Assembly (NCBI RefSeq): GCF_003610295.1 | Contig: NZ_RAPV01000001.1 | Coordinates: 620,001-684,000 of the forward strand | Reading direction: 5' to 3' | DNA length: 64,000 nt | Source of the DNA: Paraburkholderia sp. BL23I1N1 | Lineage (GTDB): Bacteria; Pseudomonadota; Gammaproteobacteria; Burkholderiales; Burkholderiaceae | Shown here: piece after piece, positions 56,090 to 64,000 of the stretch | Layout: each line of letters opens with the position of its first letter | Numbering within the stretch: the first letter of the stretch is position 1 | Program-made: the position numbers and the translations under genes | Notes under the pieces: generated by a model | Databases searched by the model: none | What the model was told of the DNA's origin: nothing | What the model saw: only the letters and a program-made list of their open reading frames with translations

Positions 56090-57315
56090 GCATGGCGCTG
56101 CACCGCGTGGTCGTCACCGGCATGGGGATCGTGTCGTGCCTCGGCAATTCGCTCGACGAGGTCTCCGCTGCGTTGCGCGCGGGCCGCTCGCGCATCGAGC
56201 GGATCGCCGCCTGGCGTGAGCGCGGTTTTGGATCGCAGGTGGCGGGCGTCGCATCGGTCGCGGAGGAGCCGCCGTTCGCGCGCAAGCTCGAGCGCTTTAT
56301 GGGCGACACCGCGCGCTTTGCGTGTCACGCCGCGAGGAAAGCGATCGACGACGCCGGGCTCGACCCCGCCGCATTGCGATCGCCGCGGGCCGGTACCGTG
56401 ATCGGCTCGGGTGTCGGCACGATGTCGAGTTACGACGTAGCGATCGCGATTGCGAATACCCGTGGCGTCGACAAAGTGCCGCCGTACACGGTTCCGCATG
56501 CGATGAGCAGCACTGCCTCGGCCAATGTCGCGCAGGTGTTCGGACTCGAGGGCGTGAGCTATTCGCCGTCGTCGGCATGCACGACGTCGTCGCTCGCCAT
56601 TGGCCAGGCGATGCAACTGATCCAGACCGGCCGCCAGCAAATCGTGCTGGCCGGCGGCAGCGAATCGCTGCACGACAACATGACGCTGTTGTTCGATTCA
56701 ATGGGGGCGTTGTCGCGCGGCTTTAACGACACGCCGCAGCATGCTTCGCGTCCCTACGATACGGCGCGCGACGGCTTCGTGATCGCGTCGGGCGGCGGCG
56801 TGCTGGTGCTCGAATCGCTCGATCATGCGCTGGCGCGCGGAGCCCGGATTTACGCCGAGCTGACGGGTTTCGGGGATTGCACGGACGCCGCAGGCATGGT
56901 CGCGCCGCGCGCGGCCGGCATCGCGCGAGCGATGCGTGGCGCGCTGGGCGAAGCGGGCAAGCGTCCGGACTACATCAACACACACGCACCGTCGACACCG
57001 CTTGGCGATGTCGAGGAACTGCGCGCTTTGAGCGACGTGTTCGGCGGCGACGTCCCCGCGTTCTCGTCGACCAAGGGCATGACCGGGCATCCACTCGGCG
57101 CATGCGGGGCGCACGAGGCGATCTATACGTTGCTGATGATGCGCGACGGTTTCATCGCGGGGACGGTGGGTATCGAGACGCCGGAGCCTGGCGTCGAGAG
57201 CATGGCGCTCGTGCGCACGACGCGCGAGGCGCGCATCGGCACGGCGATGTCGATTTCTTTCGGGTTCGGCGGCAGTTGCGCAAGCCTGATGTTTGAAGCG
57301 TGGCAAGGCGGTTGA
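56086..57315 (+). CDS. Beta-ketoacyl synthase 3 (FabB/F-like, aryl polyene)
   Basis: A 409-residue ketosynthase with C165 in SSACTTSSLAIG, H in NTHAPSTPLGD and H in KGMTGHPLGAC, so all catalytic residues are present. It may form a pair with the chain-length-factor-like protein at 41095 or act in priming. It overlaps the previous gene by ATGA and is the last gene of the tightly packed block. Confidence 0.92.
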   Translation: MSMALHRVVVTGMGIVSCLGNSLDEVSAALRAGRSRIERIAAWRERGFGSQVAGVASVAEEPPFARKLERFMGDTARFACHAARKAIDDAGLDPAALRSPRAGTVIGSGVGTMSSYDVAIAIANTRGVDKVPPYTVPHAMSSTASANVAQVFGLEGVSYSPSSACTTSSLAIGQAMQLIQTGRQQIVLAGGSESLHDNMTLLFDSMGALSRGFNDTPQHASRPYDTARDGFVIASGGGVLVLESLDHALARGARIYAELTGFGDCTDAAGMVAPRAAGIARAMRGALGEAGKRPDYINTHAPSTPLGDVEELRALSDVFGGDVPAFSSTKGMTGHPLGACGAHEAIYTLLMMRDGFIAGTVGIETPEPGVESMALVRTTREARIGTAMSISFGFGGSCASLMFEAWQGG

Positions 57316-57348
57316 AGCCGCCGTCATTTAAAAAACGAGGCAATAAAA

Positions 57349-57774
57349 ATGAAAAAACGTTTTGTACTGGGTACGCTGGCGGCGGTGGTGGTGCTGACGC
57401 AGGCGGGATGTGCCACGGACGTGAAATCCGTGCCGCTCGCGGCGGCCGCTGGTCAGTCGAGTGGCGGCGTGCCGGTGTATTTCGGTCAGCAGAGCCACCC
57501 CGCGGTGAAGAGCCAGTTGGGCGACGTGTCCTACTCGGCGCGGATCGCGCGCAAGGTAGCGAGCCCGGAGGACGCATGCCATGAAGCGCTCGCCGAAGCC
57601 GTGCAGAAGTTGCGCGCGGCCGCTCGCGAACGCAACGCGAATGCCGTGATCGACGTGTCGACGCGCTTTCATAGCACCACGACCGATTCATCGACCGACT
57701 TCACCTGTGGCGTGAGCCCTAGCGCGGCTGCGGTCGCGGTGAGCGGGCAGCTTGTCGTGCTGGAAGCGAATTAG
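57349..57774 (+). CDS. Lipoprotein at the end of the aryl polyene operon
   Basis: A 141-residue lipoprotein. The signal peptide MKKRFVLGTLAAVVVLTQAGC has lipobox TQAGC. The mature part contains PEDACHEALAEAVQKLRAAARERNANAVIDVSTRF, resembling the small excinuclease-like lipoproteins found in such clusters, and ends GQLVVLEAN. It is 33 bp after the last ketosynthase, with an AGG ribosome element, so it is probably co-transcribed. A weak AACGTG/CACGTT hairpin (57780-57801) follows. Confidence 0.82.
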   Translation: MKKRFVLGTLAAVVVLTQAGCATDVKSVPLAAAAGQSSGGVPVYFGQQSHPAVKSQLGDVSYSARIARKVASPEDACHEALAEAVQKLRAAARERNANAVIDVSTRFHSTTTDSSTDFTCGVSPSAAAVAVSGQLVVLEAN

Positions 57775-57851
57775 GTCAGAACGTGTACAAATAGTCACGT
57801 TTTGATGCTTGCCAGGGCGAGGGCGATGGCCTGCCACCACCCTGGCGAAAT

Positions 57852-58580
57852 TCAATCCGCCTTGACCGCCGCGACATTGACCAATGTTTCACGACGCTTG
57901 CCAGGCTGCGGACGGTACAGCCCGAGGCGTTCGAGCAGGCCGAAGTCTTTCGCGCGGCTCCACCAGAGATACGGCAGCGAGACGTTGCGCTGATCGAAGC
58001 GGAAACCGCCGCGGCGGATCATGTCGAGGTACCCGTCGGCGCTTTTCTGTACGTGCATGGGATGGCGAAACAGCAGCCGGATCACCCATGATTTGATGTA
58101 CGCGTCGGTGGATTCGGCGAACAGCAGGACGCCGCCCGGTTTGAGCACGCGGCGGAATTCGACGAGCGCGCGGTCCTGCTCGACGAGGTGGTGGAAGGTT
58201 TGATGACAGAACACGATATCGGCGCTGGCATCGGGCAGCGGCAATTGCGCGCAGTCGCCGTGCAGCAGCTCGATATCTGCGAGCTTGTCGCGGCAGGCGT
58301 GGGCTGCGTTAGCGGCAAGCGTCAGCGACGGTTCATGAAAATCGACGCCCACAATGCGGCGCGGCTTGAACGCCTCGGCGAGCAGGCGGAACGAAATGCC
58401 TTGCCCGCAGCCGACGTCTACGATCACCGGCGCGGTGGGCAGCGGCGCGTCGATCAGGCGTTTGAGGTCGTTGATCGCGACCCGCAGAACATGGTGTTCC
58501 CACGTATAGGTACGCAGGAACCAGATCCCGAAGGCCGTTTCCGGCACGAAAGGCACACTGGATGTTTCGGATGGCGACAC
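57852..58580 (-). CDS. SAM-dependent methyltransferase (class I)
   Basis: A 242-residue class I methyltransferase. VIVDVGCGQGISFRLLAEAF is motif I (SAM binding), VGVDFHEPSL motif II, and CHQTFHHLVEQDRALVEFRRVLKPGGVLLF holds motifs III-IV. The acceptor is unknown; given its place, methylation of the aryl head or tail of the polyene is plausible. GTG 58580 has GGGAG upstream and avoids overlap with the divergent oxidoreductase; the frame is open to 58697. It is convergent with the lipoprotein gene. Confidence 0.85.
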   Translation of the reverse strand: MSPSETSSVPFVPETAFGIWFLRTYTWEHHVLRVAINDLKRLIDAPLPTAPVIVDVGCGQGISFRLLAEAFKPRRIVGVDFHEPSLTLAANAAHACRDKLADIELLHGDCAQLPLPDASADIVFCHQTFHHLVEQDRALVEFRRVLKPGGVLLFAESTDAYIKSWVIRLLFRHPMHVQKSADGYLDMIRRGGFRFDQRNVSLPYLWWSRAKDFGLLERLGLYRPQPGKRRETLVNVAAVKAD

Positions 58581-58640
58581 GCTGGCTCCCAGGCGAAATA
58601 TTGTTTTTGCTGTAGCGCGTAATTGTAACGAGAAGTAAGG

Positions 58641-59939
58641 ATGCAGCGTAACGCAGTTCCGAGCAAGCAATCGATTGAGGCAACCTTGAGTACACATTCG
58701 TCAAAGCGCATGACCGTCGATGTAGCGATCATCGGCGCGGGTCCGGCAGGCGCGGTCGCGGCGGCGCTATTGCGCCGCGCGGGCCGCTCGGTGCTGGTGC
58801 TGGAGCGCCAGCATTTCCCGCGCTTCTCGATCGGCGAAAGTCTGCTTCCGCAAAGCATGGCCTACCTCGAAGAGGCGGGCATGCTGCAGGCGGTGGTCGA
58901 AGCCGGTTTCCAGTACAAGAACGGCGCGCATTTTATTCACCGTGGCCAGTCGTCGGCGTTCGACTTCCGCGACAAGCATTCGCCGGGTTGGGGCACCACG
59001 TACCAGGTCGAGCGCGCGGTGTTCGACGATATTCTGATTCGCTGTGCGGCGGAGCAGGGCGCCGACGTGCGCTTCGGCCACACGGTCCGCGCGATGCATC
59101 CCGCGAGGAACGACGACAAGCCGGTGCTCGAAGTGATCGACGAAGCGGAGAACGCCTATGAAGTGGAAGCGCGCTTCGTGTTCGACGCAAGTGGCTTCGG
59201 CCGTGTGCTGCCGCGCTTGAAAAACCTGGAGGCGCCCACGCACATGCCGACGCGGGCCGCGATCTTCTCGCATGTGCGGGACGGTATTCCGGCCGGCGCG
59301 ACCGACCGTAACAAGATCTGCGTGGCGACCCACCCCGAGCGCCGCGACGTGTGGTTCTGGATGATTCCGCTGGCGGGCGGCCGTTCCTCGGTGGGTTGCG
59401 TCGCCGAGGCCAGTTTCCTCGACGTGCCGGAAGCGGAGCGCGAAGCGAAGCTGCGCGCGTTGATCCAGCAGGAGCCGACCCTCGGTCCCTTCATTGGCAA
59501 CGCGCCGTTCCTGATGCCGGTGCGTCACATCGGCGGCTACGCGGCGAATGTCGAGCGTTTGCATGGACCGGGCTATGCGTTGCTCGGCAATGCGGGCGAA
59601 TTTCTCGATCCGGTGTTCTCGTCCGGCGTGACGATTGCGCTGCGTTCCGCGCATCTCGCGGTGCAGACGTTGAACCGCCAACTGGAGGGCGAGCCGGTCG
59701 ACTGGTCGGCCGCTTACGACGTGCCCTTGCGCAAGGGGATCGACACGTTCCGCGCCTTCGTTGAGCGCTGGTACACGGGCGAGTTGCAGGACATCATTTT
59801 CTATCCGGACCAGACACCCTCGATCCGTCGCATGATCAGCGCGGTGCTGGCGGGTTACGCGTGGGATGAAACGAATCCCTATGTCGCCGATCCGGTGCGC
59901 CGTCTGAATGCGTTGCACGACGTGTGTACTCATCGGTGA
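58641..59939 (+). CDS. Flavin-dependent halogenase-like oxidoreductase
   Basis: A 432-residue FAD enzyme. GAGPAGAVAAALLRRAG is the dinucleotide fold (near 32-48), RFSIGESLLPQS the typical second motif, and VWFWMIPL matches the WxWxIP motif of flavin-dependent halogenases. A lysine sits in FQYKNGAHF (K93 from the first ATG), where halogenases of the phenol-acting type keep the catalytic Lys. It is closer to geranylgeranyl-reductase-like FAD enzymes in the rest. It might brominate or chlorinate the aryl group, as in xanthomonadin, or be a monooxygenase. Starts at 58641 (ATG), 58686 (TTG) and 58710 (ATG) are all possible. Confidence 0.8.
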   Translation: MQRNAVPSKQSIEATLSTHSSKRMTVDVAIIGAGPAGAVAAALLRRAGRSVLVLERQHFPRFSIGESLLPQSMAYLEEAGMLQAVVEAGFQYKNGAHFIHRGQSSAFDFRDKHSPGWGTTYQVERAVFDDILIRCAAEQGADVRFGHTVRAMHPARNDDKPVLEVIDEAENAYEVEARFVFDASGFGRVLPRLKNLEAPTHMPTRAAIFSHVRDGIPAGATDRNKICVATHPERRDVWFWMIPLAGGRSSVGCVAEASFLDVPEAEREAKLRALIQQEPTLGPFIGNAPFLMPVRHIGGYAANVERLHGPGYALLGNAGEFLDPVFSSGVTIALRSAHLAVQTLNRQLEGEPVDWSAAYDVPLRKGIDTFRAFVERWYTGELQDIIFYPDQTPSIRRMISAVLAGYAWDETNPYVADPVRRLNALHDVCTHR

Positions 59940-59968
59940 TCGGGCTGCACAGCATGAGCAAATGAAAT

Positions 59969-59998
59969 CGGCGCTTCCTGAAGGAAGCGCCGTTTTTT
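59969..59998 (+). terminator. Terminator after the halogenase-like gene
   Basis: CGGCGCTTCC (59969-59978) pairs with GGAAGCGCCG (59983-59992), loop TGAA, then T6. Confidence 0.92.
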
Positions 59999-60042
59999 GT
60001 TCGGCCGTCTGAATCAACTCACGACTCAGATCGGCAATCCCT

Positions 60043-61407
60043 TCAAGCCGCGATTTTCGCCGCACGCGGCGCATGCTGACGCACGTCGTCGCGACGATGC
60101 ACACGCTTGCCTGCCGCATACGTTTCGAAGATCGCGCGGTCGTCGCCGAGCAGCGCGAACGCGAACAGCAGTTCCTCGAGCGATTCAGTGCGCGCGGTAC
60201 GGCGTGCGAGCAGCGGGGTGGCTTGCGGATCGAGCACGACGAAGTCGGCTTCCGACTTCGGCTTCAACGTACCGACCTTGTCCGCCAGATCGAGCGCTTC
60301 TGCCGCACCCGCGGTGGCCAGATAGAACATGCGCGTGGCCGTCAGATGATGGCCGGTCAGACGCGCGACCTTGTGCGCTTCGTTCATGGTTTGCAGCATC
60401 GAGAACGAGGTGCCGCCGCCGACGTCCGTCGCCAGCGCGATCGGCATGCCGGCTTCGTCGGCCTTGTCGAAGTCGAACAGACCGCTGCCAAGGAACAGGT
60501 TCGAAGTCGGGCAGTGCGAGGCGACCGTGCCGGTTTGCGCCATGCGCTTGCGGTCTTCCTCGTCGAGGTGGATGCAATGGCCGTACACCGCGCGGCGGCG
60601 CAGCAGGCCGTAGTGATCGTAAATGTCCAGGTAGCTGCGGTGCCCCGGAAACAGATCGGCGACCCACTTCACCTCGTCGGTGTTTTCCGCGACGTGGCTC
60701 TGAATGAAGATGTCGGGATGCTTGCCTGCCAGCACGCCGCACGCTTCGAGTTGCGCTCCGGTCGAGGTCGGCGCGAAACGCGGCGTGAGCGCGTACATCT
60801 GGCGGCCACGGTTGTGCCAGCGGCCGATCAGCTCGGCGCTGTCGTCATAGCCCGATTGCGCGGTGTCGCGCAAGAACTCGGGGCAGTTGCGGTCCATCAG
60901 CACCTTGCCGGCCACCATGCGCAGATTGCGCGCTTCGCTCTCGGTGAAGAGGGCGTCGGCGGATTCCTTGTGGACTGTGCAATAAACGAGCGCGGTGGTC
61001 GTGCCGCACGCCAGCAGTTCTTCGACGAAGAAGCTTGCCGTATCGCGCGCATACGCCGGATCGGTAAAGCGGCGCTCGGTCGGGAACGTGTACGTGTCGA
61101 GCCAGGGCAAGAGCCCCGGCGCCGGCGACGCGATCATGTCGGTCTGCGGATAATGAATGTGCGTATCGATGAAACCCGGCACGATCAGCTTGTCGCGCAT
61201 TTCCTGCACATGGGTGCCCGGCGCGAGTTGCGGCGCGAGCGCGGCATAGGCGCCCGCCGCGACGACATGGCCGTCTTCGACGATCAGCAAGCCGTCCTCG
61301 TGGAAGACCGCCGCGTTCGGCGATTGCGCGGGGTCGCCATTGAAGGTCAGCAGTTGCGCGCGGAATGCCGATTGGGCGGGTTGTGCCGATAGTGCCGATT
61401 GAGTCAT
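60043..61407 (-). CDS. guaD: Guanine deaminase
   Basis: A 454-residue amidohydrolase that deaminates guanine to xanthine. The metal site is in PGFIDTHIHYPQTDM (HxH); PTSNLFLGSGLF, HCIHLDEEDRKRM and ALATDVGGGTSFSMLQTM match GuaD. The ATG at 61407 gives MTQSALS; the frame is open to 61461. It lies upstream of the adenosine/adenine deaminase and the xdhC gene on the same strand, making a purine catabolism group. Confidence 0.95.
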   Translation of the reverse strand: MTQSALSAQPAQSAFRAQLLTFNGDPAQSPNAAVFHEDGLLIVEDGHVVAAGAYAALAPQLAPGTHVQEMRDKLIVPGFIDTHIHYPQTDMIASPAPGLLPWLDTYTFPTERRFTDPAYARDTASFFVEELLACGTTTALVYCTVHKESADALFTESEARNLRMVAGKVLMDRNCPEFLRDTAQSGYDDSAELIGRWHNRGRQMYALTPRFAPTSTGAQLEACGVLAGKHPDIFIQSHVAENTDEVKWVADLFPGHRSYLDIYDHYGLLRRRAVYGHCIHLDEEDRKRMAQTGTVASHCPTSNLFLGSGLFDFDKADEAGMPIALATDVGGGTSFSMLQTMNEAHKVARLTGHHLTATRMFYLATAGAAEALDLADKVGTLKPKSEADFVVLDPQATPLLARRTARTESLEELLFAFALLGDDRAIFETYAAGKRVHRRDDVRQHAPRAAKIAA

Positions 61408-61512
61408 GAAAAACCGTCTCCGTATTTGTGAGGAGCTAAGCAGCGCGGACGACGGTTTCAATCTGGCTCTGAAACGAACCCATGCCGCCGCCGACTGCTA
61501 TTCATTGGCCCG

Positions 61513-62571
<1,059 letters not shown>

Positions 62572-62660
62572 TCAGGAGTTCGTTGGAGTCGGTTCGCACC
62601 GGATGCAGGATGCAGGACAGAATGCAATCGCTTGGGGCGGCAGGTCGATTGTGCGGCAAA

Positions 62661-63674
62661 TCAGACCGTTTGCGCCGCATGCGCGCCCGCATTCGCCTCC
62701 ACCGCCTGCAATACCTGGGCGGCAGCCGAGATCGCGATGATCTCCGGCGACTTGTCGACGATCCCGTCAACGCCGAGCGGGCACTTCATCCGCGCGATCT
62801 GCGAGGGGTCGATGCCGCGCGCGGCCAGCCGATGTTCGAACTGCTTGCGCTTGGTGTGCGAGCCGATCATGCCGAAGAACGCGAAATCGCCGCGCCGCAG
62901 AATGCGCTCGGCCAACTCGAGATCGAGCGCATGGTTGTGCGTCATCACGATGAAGTACGTATGCGGCGCGGCCTGGTCGATGGCTTCGTCGGGTGCGTCG
63001 TTCGGATCGATCTTCACGTTCGGCGCATGCAGCGTTTCCACGGGCGGAAACTGCGCGTCGCGCTCGTCGACCCAGCGCACGGTGCAAGGCAGCGTAGCCA
63101 GCACGCGAACCAGCGCCGCGCCCACGTGACCGGCGCCGAACAGCACGACCCGGAAGTCGCTTGGCGCGATGGTTTCGGTGAGCAGCGCGCCGCTGTCGTC
63201 GAAACCGGCGCCGTCCCACAGCAGGCAGTCGGCGCCATCGACACCCGGCTCGGGGTCGGACAGCATCACCGCATCCGGTGCGGGGCCGAATGATACGCTA
63301 CGCACCGTCGATTGGCCCGCGGCCACGCGTTTCGCGAGCGACGTGATCCAGCCGAGGTCGCCGATGTCGAGGCGCTCAAAAGCGAGAATCACGGCACCGC
63401 CGCAGCATTGACCGAGACTGGGCCCAAGCGCGAAGCGTTCGAGGCGGCGCATATGCGGCGAGCGCATGCCGTCGCGCAGCACCTGGCGCGCGGTCTCGAT
63501 GGCCTTCCATTCGAGATGTCCGCCGCCGATCGTATGCCTGGCTGAATCGCGCGTGACGATCATCTTGGTGCCGGCTTCGCGGGGCGCCGAACCTTCGACG
63601 CGTGCGACCGTCACCAGCACGGCGGCGTCGCCGTGCGCGAGCAGTTGTTGCAGGTCAGGTAGCCAGGCTTGCAT
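62661..63674 (-). CDS. xdhC: Xanthine dehydrogenase accessory protein XdhC
   Basis: A 337-residue XdhC, which sulfurates and inserts the molybdenum cofactor into xanthine dehydrogenase. The N-terminal XdhC/CoxI domain has VLVTVARVEGSAPREAGTKM and IGGGHLEWKAIETARQVL, and the C-terminal Rossmann domain has VVLFGAGHVGAALVRVLATLP. GGAGAA before ATG 63674 favours this start over 63689. It is downstream of xdhB (opening at the window edge) and upstream of the deaminase gene. Confidence 0.93.
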   Translation of the reverse strand: MQAWLPDLQQLLAHGDAAVLVTVARVEGSAPREAGTKMIVTRDSARHTIGGGHLEWKAIETARQVLRDGMRSPHMRRLERFALGPSLGQCCGGAVILAFERLDIGDLGWITSLAKRVAAGQSTVRSVSFGPAPDAVMLSDPEPGVDGADCLLWDGAGFDDSGALLTETIAPSDFRVVLFGAGHVGAALVRVLATLPCTVRWVDERDAQFPPVETLHAPNVKIDPNDAPDEAIDQAAPHTYFIVMTHNHALDLELAERILRRGDFAFFGMIGSHTKRKQFEHRLAARGIDPSQIARMKCPLGVDGIVDKSPEIIAISAAAQVLQAVEANAGAHAAQTV

Positions 63675-63811
63675 CCGGCGGTTCTCCATACATGGCCGCG
63701 CGGGGTGTCCGTGCGGCCGGTTGAGCGTGGCGGGACGCGTTCGTGTCGCGTCGGGCCTTGCCTTAAAGTTGCTTAACGTTGCTTGATGTCGTTCAACGTT
63801 TCGTCATGTTG

Positions 63812-64000
63812 CTAAACCGGCGTAGTGGCAGCTGTGGCCGTGATTGCCGCTTCTGTTGGCTGTTTCGCCGGTTGTCCCGCCGTTTCTCCTATAGCGTGTT
63901 CCGTTGCCGTCACGGACGGTTGCAACGCGTCCAGTGCATCGAGAATCGCTTCAGGCGTGGCCGGCGCGCGCAACGCTGGCGCATTCTCCGCGCCCGGCAC
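63812..64000 (-). CDS. xdhB: Xanthine dehydrogenase large (molybdopterin) subunit, 3' end
   Basis: Only the last 62 residues are inside the window. PGAENAPALRAPATPEAILDALDAL fits the C-terminus of XdhB, the molybdopterin-binding subunit, followed by a long Thr/Ala-rich tail that is unusual. The assignment rests on this and on xdhC just downstream. Confidence 0.6.
   Translation of the reverse strand: MPGAENAPALRAPATPEAILDALDALQPSVTATEHAIGETAGQPAKQPTEAAITATAATTPV

Overview
This is 64 kb of high-GC DNA with the gene content and gene order of a Burkholderiales betaproteobacterium, most likely Paraburkholderia or Burkholderia. The taxon is inferred from protein style and layout (ribD-ribE-ribBX-ribH-nusB, yicC-gmk-rpoZ-spoT, hemW-rdgB-rph, OmpC-type porin), not from a search. 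Most of the window is core chromosome. I see no insertion sequence, prophage, integron or CRISPR array.

Layout. 0-6 kb: 3' end of a PLP-dependent dehydratase, a LysE-type exporter, ubiD, a membrane-anchored lytic transglycosylase behind a long structured leader, and a class I aminotransferase. 6-12 kb: riboflavin cluster (ribD, ribE, ribBX, ribH) with nusB, then hemL. 12-16 kb: EVE-like protein, Bcr/CflA exporter, RidA protein, small secreted proteins, tRNA-Ser. 16-25 kb: hemW-rdgB-rph facing yicC-gmk-rpoZ-spoT, a decayed NinX-like gene, two tRNA-Arg(ACG) copies and greB. 25-31 kb: porin, a candidate small RNA, a cold-shock gene, a DnaQ-GIY-YIG fusion nuclease, a periplasmic chorismate mutase and several small proteins. 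31-36 kb: an aldo/keto reductase broken by an amber codon, its divergent LysR regulator, tRNA-Thr, an fbp gene with a frameshift in an A7 tract, and a HigBA-type toxin-antitoxin pair. 36-40.5 kb: pepN, a DUF4136 lipoprotein, and a GDT1/UPF0016 manganese exporter preceded by a yybP-ykoY (Mn2+) riboswitch.

41-60 kb is an aryl polyene (xanthomonadin-like pigment) biosynthetic cluster. Fifteen co-directional genes from 41095 to 57315 overlap or nearly touch, so they are probably one translationally coupled operon. They encode a chain-length-factor-like ketosynthase, acyltransferase, two acyl carrier proteins, a membrane protein, a fused acyl ligase-dehydratase, a glycosyltransferase-acyltransferase fusion, an aromatic amino acid ammonia-lyase, a thioesterase, a LolA-like carrier, an MMPL exporter, three ketosynthases, a second dehydratase and a ketoreductase. 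A lipoprotein, a divergent methyltransferase and a flavin-dependent halogenase-like enzyme lie at its right edge. The lyase would supply an aryl acrylic acid, the ligase would load it on a carrier protein, the type II enzymes would extend it to a polyene, and LolA/MMPL plus the acyltransferases would place it in the outer membrane. 60-64 kb is purine catabolism: guanine deaminase, an adenosine/adenine deaminase, xdhC and the 3' end of xdhB.

The less explained signals are the structured leader at 3304-3528, the three-hairpin RNA candidate at 26826-26914, the three interrupted genes (NinX-like, aldo/keto reductase, fbp) and the halogenase-like gene at the edge of the polyene cluster. I found no clearly new biological system.
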